Positions 9,377 through 18,464 are shown, counted from the stretch's first letter. The stretch is 64,000 bases of DNA from Gp13-AA77 sp035578005 (GCA_035578005.1 DATJYK010000201.1:1-64000), one strand, 5' to 3'. Numbers and translations: made by a program. The notes: generated from the letters alone by a model not told the origin.

Positions 9377-10318
9377 TCAGGCTGTACCCGCGTTCTCGGA
9401 AGGGGGTCGCAGCGCACTCAGACGGCCCAGGTCCAAGATCATGTTGCCTTCCGCGCCCACCTCGAAGGTGGGCGCAAAGCGCGCGCCCCAAACCACCTCT
9501 TCATGACGGTAGGAATAGCGGACGTGAACGGTTTGGAAGAACGTGTCATCGAAGGCTTTGATGAGGATCAGGAATTCAGCCTCGAGACTCGCCAGGTCCT
9601 GTGCGGTTTTCCCCCACAAGGGACTGTTTTCATCGATGGGATGCACCACCGTCCAGGCGAGGGGCAGGAACTGAACCCGGGCGCGTTCCAGTTCCAAGGG
9701 CTTGTATTTGCGCACCATCGCACCCTCCACCGCTTCCACCGTCATCACGAGAACCAGCGCCTCGAGCTCCATCAAATTGTTGCTGCGCCGGTTGGCAATG
9801 CGAAATTGCAGACTGTTCCCGTCACGATAGGGTGCAACTACCATCTTCTCGCTGAAGGCGACGCGGGCCACGGGCCGCGAAAACCTCCCGAAAACCAAAC
9901 CCGTCGCCAGAGCAAACGCCAGCAAGCCCATCAGCGCCTCAAATGCGGCCACCGAATTCGCGGTCACGCCTTCCGGAGAGATGCTTCCGTAGCCCACGGT
10001 CGTCAAGGTATGCGCACTGAAGAAGAACGCGCTCAGAAAACGTTCCAAAGCCGTGCTGGTCTCCGCGCCTCGCAGGTTTTCCACGCCCACGCCGTAGTAG
10101 TAAACGAACGCGAAAAGAAGGTTGGCGGCGAGATAGGCGACGAGGATCCAAGCCAGAAAAACGGGCCAACTGGCGTTGATCATGTAAAGATACGCATGCA
10201 CGTCATGCCAATTGGTTCCGCGCCGACGTACGTTAAACTGTCCGTCCGGATTGATGATTCGCCGCAGGTTGCCCCGATAAACCTGCGTAAAGCCCGGGTC
10301 GAAAGCCGCTTTCTTCAT
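9377..10318 (-). CDS. Inward-rectifier potassium channel (KirBac type)
   Basis: 313 residues from the internal ATG preceding KKAAFDPGFTQVYRGN; the frame is open upstream to 10381 but those residues look non-native. Architecture: N-terminal slide-helix region (about 30-48), TM1 about 50-75, pore helix and selectivity filter TTVGYG (106-111), TM2 about 125-150, then the all-beta cytoplasmic IRK domain (FRIANRRSNNLMELEALVLV onward). KirBac channels conduct K+ as tetramers gated by the cytoplasmic domain. It stands alone, 70 bases before the VWFA gene's stop on the same strand. Confidence 0.9.
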   Translation of the reverse strand: MKKAAFDPGFTQVYRGNLRRIINPDGQFNVRRRGTNWHDVHAYLYMINASWPVFLAWILVAYLAANLLFAFVYYYGVGVENLRGAETSTALERFLSAFFFSAHTLTTVGYGSISPEGVTANSVAAFEALMGLLAFALATGLVFGRFSRPVARVAFSEKMVVAPYRDGNSLQFRIANRRSNNLMELEALVLVMTVEAVEGAMVRKYKPLELERARVQFLPLAWTVVHPIDENSPLWGKTAQDLASLEAEFLILIKAFDDTFFQTVHVRYSYRHEEVVWGARFAPTFEVGAEGNMILDLGRLSALRPPSENAGTA

Positions 10319-10388
10319 ACATGCCGATGATAGTTGTCGCCGGCGAAGGTGTCCAGCGGGGCGTGTGCGCCACTGTATCACGAAAGAC

Positions 10389-12185
10389 TTAATGGTTCAG
10401 ACTTCGCGCGTGACTATCGGGTTGGGTTGTAGAACGTACCTCTTCGGCTAGTAAGTCGCGAAAAATGGCGCGCCCGGTTCCGAACAGCACCATTCCTACG
10501 AGCCCTTCGTTGAAGCTGTCGAAGCTGCGATCCTCGTATTTCGCCACGGGATGACCCTGAAGAAGAACGGTGATGAGCGCTCCTCGGCATTGGACCTCAA
10601 TTCTTTGTTGCCGCCCCACAGTCACGTCACTGAGCGGAACCTGCGTCCAGGGCAGAAGATCACGCGCTGCCTGTTCATAGTGGAACTTCTTGACGAGCTT
10701 CAGCGCAACCTCGCGGGACCCGGGCGTGGCCGAGCTGATGAGCGCCGCGTAGTATCCGCGATCGTTGAGGTGGAAAGCCAACCCGGGAGCAGCCGCCGTG
10801 TCCCCTGCTCCTCCGGCAGACTTTATCTCGACGCTTACCGAGGCATTCACGTCAGCAAACCACGGCCCGTTGGCCACCAGCACTCCTGCAGCCGGATCGG
10901 CGCTGCTTCGGAGGGTGCCGACCGGACCCAGTAAGTAAGGTGACGAGGGAAGAACGGAGTAGTCAGACTGACCTGTCGCGCGGGCGTTGGCGATCTGATA
11001 GTTTCCGCCGCCATAGTGGAAAGAATGTTTGCTGGGCCAACCGCTCTCTTTGCTCTGGAAGTCCTCGTGGTAAATGGTACCGCCATTCTTGATTGTTATC
11101 TTCGATTCGTAAGGGTATGGCCTGAGCCTTTCGTGTTCACATGCAGCCAGGTGTTGAGAAGAGCCTGACGCGGTTGCAGTTTCCACGCCTTCGAAGCCAC
11201 GCCGTGCCCGCACCCGCGCGCCCGGTTCCGCGACCTTAACCTCGATGTGACGGAAACCGGCGGCGCCTGACTTCGGATAGTAGGCCAGCGTGTATTGCGT
11301 CCGAAGCTGGTGAGCCACGGCGTCGACTGCCTCCTGCAGCTTATCGACCGGCGGAAAGAAACACTCGGCACCCGATTCGTCGGCCAGCCGTTTGAAAGCA
11401 ACCAGCGGATTGTCAATCTCCTGGTTGGTTACCATTGTTGCCTTTTCACCGTGCAAATTTCGGTAGAAATCATATTCTTCCTTGCTAAAGCAGCCGATGA
11501 TGAACACCTGGGTCTGCGACGCCTGAACAATGGGAATCAGTTCCTCGAGTGAGCGATGGCTGTTCTGGTCCGCGCCGTCGGTGACCACCAATAACGCGCG
11601 CTTATGCTGGTGGGCCCTGCGCATGTAGCAAAGCGCCGTTGCGACCGCGTCGTATAAGCTGGTGCCGTCCTGCGTGGCGCCGGTTTCGGAGATCGCCGAA
11701 AGAATTCGATGCGGGTCACTGGTGAAGTCGACGATCCTGTCGACCTGACGATGGAACCGCAGGTAGAACATTTCATCGTCGGGGCGCATGGTGCTGAGCA
11801 GGTGGGAGAGTGCGTCCTTGGCGTGGTCAAGTTTTCCGGTCGCCACCATGCTGCCGCTAACATCCAAAAGGATGCCCAGGCTGACGGGCTCATCTTCCGC
11901 ATTGAAGAACGCAATCTTCTGAAGAATGCCGTCCTCGTACAGGGAAAACCGGTCAACAGTTAGCCCGTGGATCTCGTTGTCTTTGCGATCGGTCACGCGC
12001 ACGGCAACAGACAGCAGATTCACTTCAGAGCTAAACGTGGGCTCGGTACCCGGAACCTCAGGTTTCTGACCCTGCAGGCGGGGAAGGGGCACAGCAACGA
12101 GAAGAGCGACTGTGAGCGCGCCTCGGGTCATGACGCTTGCGCTACCCCACAACCCAGCGCGCGTAGCCACAGTTTCGGTGTGCAT
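10389..12185 (-). CDS. VWFA-related acidobacterial secreted protein
   Basis: 598 residues from the ATG preceding the signal sequence (RGALTVALLVAVPLP). A short Ig-like region (VRVTDRKDNEIHGLTVDRFS) precedes a von Willebrand A domain with MIDAS motif DVSGSM (108-113) and downstream TDGADQN. The A domain ends with LRTQYTLAYYPKSG, typical of the VWFA-related acidobacterial family. The C-terminal part (after about 370) resembles a lectin/glucanase-like sandwich and is of unknown role. The protein is likely exported and metal-dependent in adhesion or complex assembly. The frame continues upstream of 12185 with no signal sequence, so the shorter start is preferred. Confidence 0.85.
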   Translation of the reverse strand: MHTETVATRAGLWGSASVMTRGALTVALLVAVPLPRLQGQKPEVPGTEPTFSSEVNLLSVAVRVTDRKDNEIHGLTVDRFSLYEDGILQKIAFFNAEDEPVSLGILLDVSGSMVATGKLDHAKDALSHLLSTMRPDDEMFYLRFHRQVDRIVDFTSDPHRILSAISETGATQDGTSLYDAVATALCYMRRAHQHKRALLVVTDGADQNSHRSLEELIPIVQASQTQVFIIGCFSKEEYDFYRNLHGEKATMVTNQEIDNPLVAFKRLADESGAECFFPPVDKLQEAVDAVAHQLRTQYTLAYYPKSGAAGFRHIEVKVAEPGARVRARRGFEGVETATASGSSQHLAACEHERLRPYPYESKITIKNGGTIYHEDFQSKESGWPSKHSFHYGGGNYQIANARATGQSDYSVLPSSPYLLGPVGTLRSSADPAAGVLVANGPWFADVNASVSVEIKSAGGAGDTAAAPGLAFHLNDRGYYAALISSATPGSREVALKLVKKFHYEQAARDLLPWTQVPLSDVTVGRQQRIEVQCRGALITVLLQGHPVAKYEDRSFDSFNEGLVGMVLFGTGRAIFRDLLAEEVRSTTQPDSHARSLNH

Positions 12186-12517
12186 CGGTGTGCATCTTCG
12201 CCTTCCAGTGCCCAAGAGTATATCATTCACCGGGTTTAGGGATACGGCCGGCAAGTCTGGCAGAAAGTGTGCAAAGTTTTTGTGCACAGCACGCAATTGA
12301 GGCGTCCTCGTTCTGGTTGGTTGTGGGCGGAGTAATTTGTTGAGACAAGAAAGCAAAATTAACGCTCTTGAGTTTGACGCTTTTATCCGCACGACTTCGA
12401 GTAACGCGCAACGACCGTAACGACAGTGACGTTCAAGCAGTGCGCAACCTCGCGGCCAGCGCGACTGATGTATACTCTCAGGCGCTCGACGGGGAATCGA
12501 CGTAGTCACGAACACCG
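12186..12517. other. Intergenic region between divergent genes
   Basis: It separates the VWFA gene (minus) from a serine hydrolase (plus). A TATACT at 12471-12476 could be a -10 for the hydrolase, but no convincing -35 accompanies it. No RNA gene or repeat was recognised. Confidence 0.35.
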
Positions 12518-13648
12518 ATGGACGCTCAGTTACAAAGACGCCGCGCTTTCGCCGCGCGGATGGTCGTGGCCGGGCTTGCGCTGTGGCTGACCACTGCGCA
12601 GCTTCGCGCCCAATCGTCCGATGAACTCCCTGCAAGCACTATCGCGAGCATCGAGAAGGCGGTCACCACCGAAATGTCGAAGCAGGGCATTCCGGGGCTC
12701 TCGGTCGCCGTTGCAACGGACAAGCAGCTTCGCTGGTCCAATGGCTACGGCCTGGCAGACGTGGAAAACTTTGTACCCGCGAAGGCTTCCACCGTTTACC
12801 GCCTGGGCTCCATCTCCAAGCCCATCACCGCCACCGCAGTGGTGCAACTCGTCGAACGCGGCAAGCTAGACCTGGATGCGCCGGTCCAAAAGTATTGCCC
12901 GGCATTTCCTCAGAAGCAGTGGCCGGTTACGTCGCGCGAGCTGCTCGGGCACCTCGGCGGCGTCCGGCATTACAACGAGAAGGAACGAGTGGAGTACACC
13001 ACCCACTTCGACTCGGTAGCGAGCGGGCTTTCCGTCTTCAAGGATGATCCGCTGATTGCCGAGCCCGGCACGCAGTTTCATTACTCCAGCTTCGGCTATA
13101 ACCTGCTGGGATGCGTGGTGGAAGGCGCTTCCGGCCAATCCTTCGCCGATTACGTCCGGCAGAATATCTTCGTGCCCGCCGGCATGGACCACATGCAAGT
13201 AGACAACCTGTTCGCGCTTATTCCCAACCGCGCCCGAGGCTACCAGCGCGACAAGGACGGTAATCTCGAGAACTCGCAGTTGATGGACTCGAGCTACAAG
13301 ATACCTTCCGGGGGCCTTTGTTCCACTGCGGCTGACCTGGCCCGCTTCGCGATCGCGATTGAGACAGGCAAGCTGGTGAAGCCCGAGACGCTCGCCGAGA
13401 TGTTCACCTCCGGAAAGACTCGCGACGGGAAGGAAACCGGCTACGGCTTCGGCTGGGGCCTCGGCCAGCTTGACGGCAATCGAGTGGTGGCGCACGGCGG
13501 CGGCCAGTCCGGTGTGAGCACCCATCTGTTGCTTCTGCCGGAGAAGGGCATCGCCGTCGCGGCGATGTGTGATCTCGAAGACGCGGATGTCAGCAGGCTC
13601 ACGCACTCGATTGCCGGGATTCTGCTCGGCTCTGCGGCGAACCGCTGA
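12518..13648 (+). CDS. Secreted serine hydrolase, beta-lactamase/esterase family
   Basis: 376 residues with an N-terminal signal sequence (VVAGLALWLTTAQLRAQ). Class C beta-lactamase-like fold: SISK at 98-101 gives the nucleophile Ser98 and Lys101; the second motif is YSS at 189-191, where the family usually has YxN; the third motif is HGGG near residue 327. Such proteins are typically esterases or D-amino-acid peptidases rather than true beta-lactamases. It is followed by a paralogous hydrolase with a membrane tail. The start is uncertain: no good ribosome-binding site, and an internal ATG at 12560 is possible. Confidence 0.85.
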   Translation: MDAQLQRRRAFAARMVVAGLALWLTTAQLRAQSSDELPASTIASIEKAVTTEMSKQGIPGLSVAVATDKQLRWSNGYGLADVENFVPAKASTVYRLGSISKPITATAVVQLVERGKLDLDAPVQKYCPAFPQKQWPVTSRELLGHLGGVRHYNEKERVEYTTHFDSVASGLSVFKDDPLIAEPGTQFHYSSFGYNLLGCVVEGASGQSFADYVRQNIFVPAGMDHMQVDNLFALIPNRARGYQRDKDGNLENSQLMDSSYKIPSGGLCSTAADLARFAIAIETGKLVKPETLAEMFTSGKTRDGKETGYGFGWGLGQLDGNRVVAHGGGQSGVSTHLLLLPEKGIAVAAMCDLEDADVSRLTHSIAGILLGSAANR

Positions 13649-13678
13649 GCGAGACCTGAGCACTGCGTGAAAACTCAT

Positions 13679-13727
13679 GGATTCCCGCTCCCCGCCTTCG
13701 CGGGGACAAGCTTCGCGGGAATGACGG
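13679..13727. repeat. Copy of the ATTCCCGC...GCGGGAATGAC palindromic repeat
   Basis: GGATTCCCGC (13679-13688) and GCGGGAATGACGG (13715-13727) flank a short GC hairpin (CCCCGCCTTCGCGGGG). Related copies occur at 35648-35751 and 38495-38567. Confidence 0.7.
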
Positions 13728-13746
13728 ACTTGGAATGGGGAGGACC

Positions 13747-15759
13747 ATGTTGAACCGAAAAATGCCGTTGTCCACAATCATAAGTATACTACTAGCCTTT
13801 CTAGGTAGCCTCTCTTTGGCACCAGCTTGGCAAGGCCGGGCGCAGCAAAAGACCAATCCCCCGGCCACTGCCGCTGAGGCGACGCAGCAATCGAGCCCTG
13901 CTCCCCCCGCAGGGCAGGCGCCTCCCGCTCACGAGCTCACGGCCACTGACGTGGAAGCGTTCCTGGACGGCCTGATCCCCATCGAGCTGAAGGCCGATGA
14001 CATCGCCGGAGCAGCCGTATCCGTGGTGAAAGACGGGCAGCCGCTGCTGGTGAAGGGCTACGGTTACGCCGACGTCGAGAAGAGGACGCCGGTCACCGGG
14101 GACGCGACCCTCTTCCGGCCTGGGTCGATCTCCAAGCTCTTCACCTGGACGGCGGTGATGCAGCAGGTGGAGCAAGGCAAGCTTGATCTCGACCGCGACG
14201 TGAACGACTATCTCGACTTCAAGATTCCCGCCACCTACCCGAAGCCCATCACGCTGCGCAATCTGATGACGCACACGCCCGGATTTGAGGAGGCCTTCAA
14301 GAACCTCATTGTTAACACGAATTACGTGCCGCCGCTCGGGCCCTACCTGGCCGCGCACCTTCCGAACCGCATCTACCCGCCCGGTGAGGTGCCGGCTTAC
14401 TCTAATTACGGCGCGGCGCTGGCGGGTTACATCGTACAGCGCGTTTCGGGCGAGCCCTTCGCCGATTACATTGACGCGCATATCTTCAAGCCGCTGGGCA
14501 TGCAGCATTCCACGTTCGTGCAGCCCCTGCCTGCGAACCTGAAGCCGCTGATGTCGAACGGCTACATCACGGCTTCGGAACCTCCCCACCCTTTCGAAGT
14601 GATCTGGGACGTGCCGGCCGGCGCGCTTTCGACGACCGCGGCTGACATCGCGCGTTTCATGATCGCCCACCTTCAGAACGGCCAGTACAACGGGGCCACC
14701 ATTCTGCGCCCCGAGACCGCCGAACTGATGCATTCGCCGCAGTTCGGCCCACATCCCGCGCTCAACAAGATGGCGCTCGGCTTTTACGAGGAGAGTCTCA
14801 ACGGGCACCGCATCATCGGCCACGGCGGTGACACCGTTTACTTCCACAGTGAGCTCGGCCTGGTGCTTGATTCCGGCACCGGCCTCTTCGTCACTTACAA
14901 CAGCGCCGGCAAGGGCAACCTGAGTAGCCGCTCGGCGCTGTTCGAGAAATTCATGGACCGCTACTACCCCGCAGCCAAGCCGGAGCAGCCGGCGCTCGCG
15001 AGCGCGGCGCACGACTCGAAAGAGGTAGCGGGAACCTACCGCACCAGCCGGCGGCCGGAGACTACCGTGCTTAGTATGGAAGGGGCGTTTGACCAGGTAA
15101 AGGTGAATGCCAACCCCGACGGCACCATCACTGTGAACGGCGTGGGAGGCGGCGCTGGGTTCAAGAAAATGCGCGAGATCGCGCCATTGGTGTTTCGCAA
15201 CCCGGCCCAGCCTGACCGTGTGGCCTTCGCGCGGGACGCCTCGGGCCAGCCGGTGCTCTGCATCGATTTTCCCGCGATGGTCTTCGAGCGCGTGCCATGG
15301 TACAAGAACGGCACCTTGAATCAGGTGTTGTTCTTGGGCAGCCTGACCATCTTCGGGCTGGCGCTGCTGTTCTGGCCGCTCGCGGCCATCCTGCGCTGGC
15401 ATTACAAGCGGCCTCTCGAACTCACTTCGGGCGAGCGCAAGGCGCGCGCGTTTGCACGCATCGTCTGCCTGATCAACGCTGCGTTCATCGGTGGGTGGAT
15501 TCTGTTTGGCGCCGAGGCGGAGCAGCATCTCAGCCTGCTGAGCGACTCGTTCGACCCCTGGATGCGCCTGATGCAGCTTGCCGGCCTCATCGGCGTGATC
15601 GCGATGGTGGTGGTGCTTTACAACGCATGGCGCGTGTGGGGGAATCGGCAGCGCTGGTTCTGGAGCAAAGTAGGTGAGACGGCGATCGCGGTCGCTTGTG
15701 TCGGCCTCACGTGGTTCATCTTCAACTGGCATGTTCTGGCTCTGAGTTTGAAGTACTGA
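13747..15759 (+). CDS. Serine hydrolase with C-terminal membrane domain
   Basis: 670 residues from ATG 13747, preceded by GGGGAGG; an in-frame ATG at 13735 is an alternative. A signal sequence and a Pro/Ala/Gln-rich linker (to about 62) lead into a beta-lactamase-like domain with SISK (127-130, nucleophile Ser127), YSN (218-220) and GHGGD near 357. The domain ends near residue 400. A beta-rich segment and four hydrophobic helices (from about 520: VLFLGSLTIFGLALLFW, IVCLINAAFIGGWILFG, LAGLIGVIAMVVVLYNAW and AIAVACVGLTWFIFNW) follow. It is likely an inner-membrane-anchored periplasmic peptidase or esterase. Tandem with the hydrolase at 12518-13648. Confidence 0.85.
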   Translation: MLNRKMPLSTIISILLAFLGSLSLAPAWQGRAQQKTNPPATAAEATQQSSPAPPAGQAPPAHELTATDVEAFLDGLIPIELKADDIAGAAVSVVKDGQPLLVKGYGYADVEKRTPVTGDATLFRPGSISKLFTWTAVMQQVEQGKLDLDRDVNDYLDFKIPATYPKPITLRNLMTHTPGFEEAFKNLIVNTNYVPPLGPYLAAHLPNRIYPPGEVPAYSNYGAALAGYIVQRVSGEPFADYIDAHIFKPLGMQHSTFVQPLPANLKPLMSNGYITASEPPHPFEVIWDVPAGALSTTAADIARFMIAHLQNGQYNGATILRPETAELMHSPQFGPHPALNKMALGFYEESLNGHRIIGHGGDTVYFHSELGLVLDSGTGLFVTYNSAGKGNLSSRSALFEKFMDRYYPAAKPEQPALASAAHDSKEVAGTYRTSRRPETTVLSMEGAFDQVKVNANPDGTITVNGVGGGAGFKKMREIAPLVFRNPAQPDRVAFARDASGQPVLCIDFPAMVFERVPWYKNGTLNQVLFLGSLTIFGLALLFWPLAAILRWHYKRPLELTSGERKARAFARIVCLINAAFIGGWILFGAEAEQHLSLLSDSFDPWMRLMQLAGLIGVIAMVVVLYNAWRVWGNRQRWFWSKVGETAIAVACVGLTWFIFNWHVLALSLKY

Positions 15760-15798
15760 TGTCGCCCGTAGCGTAAACTGGAAGATGGAGGCCATGGC

Positions 15799-16770
15799 AT
15801 GAAGCAACGAAGATTCGGTCGTACCGGTTGGAACGTGAGTGAAATCGGTTATGGCATGTGGGGCATGGGCGGCTGGACGGGGTCGGATGATGAGGAATCT
15901 TTGCGATCCCTGCAGTGCTCGGTTGACCTGGGCTGCAACTTCTTCGATACCGCGCTGGCCTACGGCAACGGTCATAGTGAACAACTGCTGGGCCAGTTGT
16001 TGCGCGCGAATCCCGGAAAGCGGATTTACATCGCCACCAAAGTGCCACCCAAGAATCTCCGCTGGCCGAGCCGCCGCGAATTCAACCTCGACGATTGTTT
16101 TCCGCCCGACCACATTCAGAAGAGTGTCGAGCAGAGCCTCAAGAACCTCGGCGCCTCCACCGTCGACCTCATTCAGTTCCACACCTGGGAGGATTCGTGG
16201 GTTGATGATGACCGGTGGGTGCGCAAGCTCGCGGATCTCAAGAGCCAAGGGCTGATCCGCGCCACCGGCATCAGCCTGAACCGTTGGGAACCCTGGAATG
16301 GCGTGCGCGCGGTACGCGAGGGCATGGTGGACGCCGTGCAGGTGATCTACAACATCTTCGACCAGAATCCCGAGGACGAGCTCTTTCCCGCCTGCGAACA
16401 AAGAGACGTGGCCGTGATCGCCCGCGTACCGTTTGACGAAGGGTCTTTGAGCGGCACACTGACCCAAGAGAGCAAGTGGCCCGAGAACGACTGGCGCAGC
16501 ACCTACTTTGTCCCGGAGAATCTGAAAGCCACCCTGGATCACGTGGAACCGCTCAAAGCCTTGGTGCCGCCCGGCATGACGCTTCCCGAGATGGCGCTCC
16601 GCTTCATCCTGATGAACAAGGCGGTGAGCACCATTATTCCCGGAATGCGGAAGCTGCGTAACGTTGAATCGAACATTGCCGCGAGTAACGCCGGGCCTCT
16701 TCCGGCAAGCCTCTACGCCGAGCTTCGTAATCATCGCTGGGTGCGTACGCCGACCCGTTGGTCGCAGTAA
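15799..16770 (+). CDS. Aldo/keto reductase
   Basis: 323 residues. NAD(P)H-dependent TIM-barrel oxidoreductase. The catalytic tetrad is visible: Asp50 and Tyr55 in FFDTALAYGNGHSE, Lys81 in IATKV and His128 in IQFHTW. The C-terminal MALRFILMNKAVSTIIPG followed by VESNIAAS is the nucleotide-binding end typical of the family. GGAGG lies about 8 bases before the ATG. It is 40 bases downstream of the membrane hydrolase and may be co-transcribed. Substrate unknown; no Tat signal, so cytoplasmic. Confidence 0.88.
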   Translation: MKQRRFGRTGWNVSEIGYGMWGMGGWTGSDDEESLRSLQCSVDLGCNFFDTALAYGNGHSEQLLGQLLRANPGKRIYIATKVPPKNLRWPSRREFNLDDCFPPDHIQKSVEQSLKNLGASTVDLIQFHTWEDSWVDDDRWVRKLADLKSQGLIRATGISLNRWEPWNGVRAVREGMVDAVQVIYNIFDQNPEDELFPACEQRDVAVIARVPFDEGSLSGTLTQESKWPENDWRSTYFVPENLKATLDHVEPLKALVPPGMTLPEMALRFILMNKAVSTIIPGMRKLRNVESNIAASNAGPLPASLYAELRNHRWVRTPTRWSQ

Positions 16771-17040
16771 GTCCCAGGGCATATAAGACTGAGTCCTCTG
16801 AAGCCTTTCCGACCTCCAGCCTCGACTGTTAGCTCATTGGATATATTGTCATAATCCTTGTCGGGTCGATTCTACCCTGCCGCTTACCATCACACTGATT
16901 TTGCATGACATTCCCAGTTTGTTCGTCATTCCGCGCGAGCTCCGGCCACAGAGACGCCCTTCCCATCGTTTTCATTTGGCTGCGGCATCGCCCTCGCCCA
17001 GAGCCAAGCGCTTCTCTCGAGATGGCTGCTGCCCGTGCCT

Positions 17041-17300
17041 TATTTTTCAACGAGTTGACGAGGTAAGCGGAGTTAACTTTATTTAGTTTCAATAAGTTGA
17101 CGGGGTTCGAGTTTTTGATTGTCTGTTTTTCTGAAGTAAAAGGCGTATTTTCAATACCTTGACGGGATAACGAGGCTAACGAGCCTGCCATCAGTAAGTT
17201 GACGGGGTTCGAAATTTCCTGTCCTTTATTTTCAATAGGTTGACGGGTCCGTTGGTAAGATTTTGAATTTTGCGATTTTTGACTAGGCTGGCGAGTTGAC
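17041..17300 (-). repeat. Short-repeat cluster B (minus-strand core CCCGTCAACTTATTGAAAA)
   Basis: The plus-strand mark TTGACG(GGG) occurs at 17055, 17097, 17159, 17199 and 17240, with a weaker copy at 17296. Spacings are 42, 62, 40, 41 and 56 bases. Most units are preceded on the plus strand by TTTTCAATA. The 42/62/40/41 pattern nearly matches cluster D at 39113-39322 (40/62/40/41), although the core differs. Other parts of 16771-17673 show nothing assignable. Confidence 0.8.
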
Positions 17301-17328
17301 CGGGGAAGTGTCGAGTGGTGAGCGCCAT
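17191..17328 (-). pseudogene. C-terminal remnant of a repeat-linked family gene
   Basis: A 45-codon frame from ATG 17328 ends inside cluster B. Its last residues read LTNGPVNLLKIKDRKFR then TPSTY-stop. They align without gaps to the end of the frame at 39261-39449 (PTNEPSILLKIKSRDLG then NPACY-stop), including the stop position. LLK comes from one repeat unit and the Y-stop from the next unit read in another frame. No intact upstream domain is present, so this looks like a decayed 3' end. Whether this short frame is still translated cannot be told. Confidence 0.55.
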
Positions 17329-17673
17329 TGCGCAAGGTTTCCGGTCGGCTTGAGGTGTTAACTGCTATCGAGGCCGCGCTCAAAAATGCGATCATTCGTT
17401 GCCCTCGGCCGCGATTATCGCAAGCCGAAATGGGACAATGGGTACAATCGGGAAGGATGCGAACGGTTATTTTCTAGCTTAAGATTCAGCAGGATAGGCT
17501 GTGAATTTCATCGGCTCATGAAAGCCCCGCGAGGAGAGTGAACAGAAAGTTTACGGTCGAGTCAGGCCCTCTAACGTCGAGGCTTTGGTTTTGATCGGTC
17601 TCATGCGGAGCCAGTGCTTTTGCGCGTGGTATTCGTAGCGTCAGGAGTGCGTAAGGACCCTGTGCCGGTGTTG

Positions 17674-17925
17674 TTACTTTGGTCCGGCCATTGCCCTTTC
17701 GAGCGTTTCCCGAATGAAGCGCGTATAGGGAATCCCTCGCTCCTTTGCGCGAGCCTTCACGGCTGCCAGCAAAGGCTTCGGCACGCGCATGTTGATCTGG
17801 TCGTCTTTCTTCTCGAACTCAAACCGCGCCGGTTTGAACTGCGAAAAGTCGAGGTTCGACAGATCTTGGGCGAGAAACGCTTCGGCGTGGCGGTCGGTCT
17901 TAAGCCGTGGGATTGTCTTTTTCAT
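17674..17925 (-). CDS. CopG-family antitoxin
   Basis: 83 residues. The start at ATG 17925 is set by AAGGAG (17936-17941); a TTG at 17934 would be too close to it. The C-terminal half (INMRVPKPLLAAVKARAKER, then GIPYTRFIRETLERAM) is a ribbon-helix-helix domain like CopG-type antitoxins that pair with BrnT toxins. The N-terminal half (AEAFLAQDLSNLDFSQF) fits the toxin-contact region of that family. It overlaps the end of a truncated brnT-like frame (17900-18034), the usual toxin-antitoxin order. Because the toxin lacks its N-terminal half, this is probably an orphaned antitoxin. Confidence 0.75.
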   Translation of the reverse strand: MKKTIPRLKTDRHAEAFLAQDLSNLDFSQFKPARFEFEKKDDQINMRVPKPLLAAVKARAKERGIPYTRFIRETLERAMAGPK

Positions 17926-18034
17926 ATGCTGCAATCTCCTTCGAGTGCATGTAGCGGGCCGTCACCGGGCGAATAAGACGGCGCTTGTTTTTCGTCCGTA
18001 TCGTAAACGCCACGAACACGGGCCGCCCTTCCAT
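17900..18034 (-). pseudogene. Truncated BrnT-like toxin (C-terminal half only)
   Basis: 44 codons: EGRPVFVAFTIRTKNKRR, then LIRPVTARYMHSKEIAAYEK. This matches the C-terminal half of BrnT-type ribonuclease toxins (PVFVAFT..R, LIRPISARYM..KE..Y), which are normally about 90 residues. The N-terminal half is absent because the preceding gene at 18034-18258 ends exactly here (TGATG overlap). The overlap with the CopG antitoxin downstream is preserved. I infer a recombination that replaced the toxin's 5' half with an unrelated antitoxin gene. Confidence 0.65.
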
Positions 18035-18258
18035 CAAGGCTGTAAGAAGCGCCGGAGCCGGTCGCCTACCTGTTCATGTGCAAGAAACTCGCCTCGCTCC
18101 AGAGCGGCCTCGCCGCGTTTTACGGCTTCGATGAAGCGGTCTTCTTCCTCGAAGTAACGGGTGACGACATCCTGCACGGTCTCATCGAGGTTGCGGCCCT
18201 CTTGGGTCGCTCGCCGCTTGAGCCGCGCTTGCACGTCGGGGTTGAAGTGAACTTCCAT
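18034..18258 (-). CDS. Ribbon-helix-helix-type antitoxin (MEVHF family), copy 1
   Basis: 74 residues from ATG 18258. It begins MEVHFNPDVQARLKRRATQE, followed by GRNLDETVQDVVTRYFEEED and an acidic/helical tail. The copy at 19604-19861 begins MEVHFTPETEKKLNDLAAQS and has the same layout. Both have CTTGA(A/G)(A/G)G just before the ATG and the same 41-base hairpin upstream (18350-18390 and 19917-19957). These are likely ParD-like antitoxins. Copy 1 has no intact toxin after it: its stop runs into a truncated BrnT frame. The frame is open upstream to 18396, but the paralogue fixes the start. Confidence 0.72.
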   Translation of the reverse strand: MEVHFNPDVQARLKRRATQEGRNLDETVQDVVTRYFEEEDRFIEAVKRGEAALERGEFLAHEQVGDRLRRFLQP

Positions 18259-18349
18259 ACTCTCAAGATACGCCATAGGCCTGGCGTTGGCAATCGTGCG
18301 CAAAGGACCCTTTTGATACGTTGGGCGGCCTGAAAACAATGGGGAGGAC

Positions 18350-18390
18350 GGTAGCGCAGACGCCGACTTCGCGTCTGCGGCTTTTGCTGG
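18350..18390. repeat. 41-base hairpin-bearing repeat, copy 1
   Basis: It holds GCAGACGC and GCGTCTGC arms around seven bases, flanked by GGTAGC and GGCTTTTGCTGG. It differs at one base from copy 2 at 19917-19957. Both lie directly upstream of a MEVHF antitoxin gene on the minus strand. Confidence 0.85.
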
Positions 18391-18464
18391 CGCCACGCGC
18401 GAATACCGCGGCGGCGATTGCTCCCATTCGGGAACCGCCGCAGGAGCACGGTGTCTACGTTGTT

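Noticed and set aside
12518..15759. Beta-lactam resistance genes
   Set aside because: The SxxK/YxN/HxG hydrolases here have the broad esterase/peptidase pattern. One lacks the Asn of YxN and the other carries a membrane tail; nothing specific to antibiotic hydrolysis is visible.
13801..16782. A 993-codon open frame on the minus strand
   Set aside because: It runs antisense to two well-supported genes (membrane hydrolase and aldo/keto reductase). The His/Arg/Val-rich translation is typical of a shadow frame in GC-rich DNA.
17192..17215. tRNA-like GGTTCGAA signal
   Set aside because: The motif belongs to a repeat unit of cluster B (GGGGTTCGAAA). No acceptor stem or anticodon arm can be drawn around it, and no other tRNA candidate was found in the intergenic regions.
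16829..17395. A 188-codon minus-strand frame through cluster B
   Set aside because: The translation repeats NPVNLL because it reads the repeat units themselves, and it continues into unrelated intergenic sequence. Only the shorter frame at 17191-17328 has a matching counterpart.
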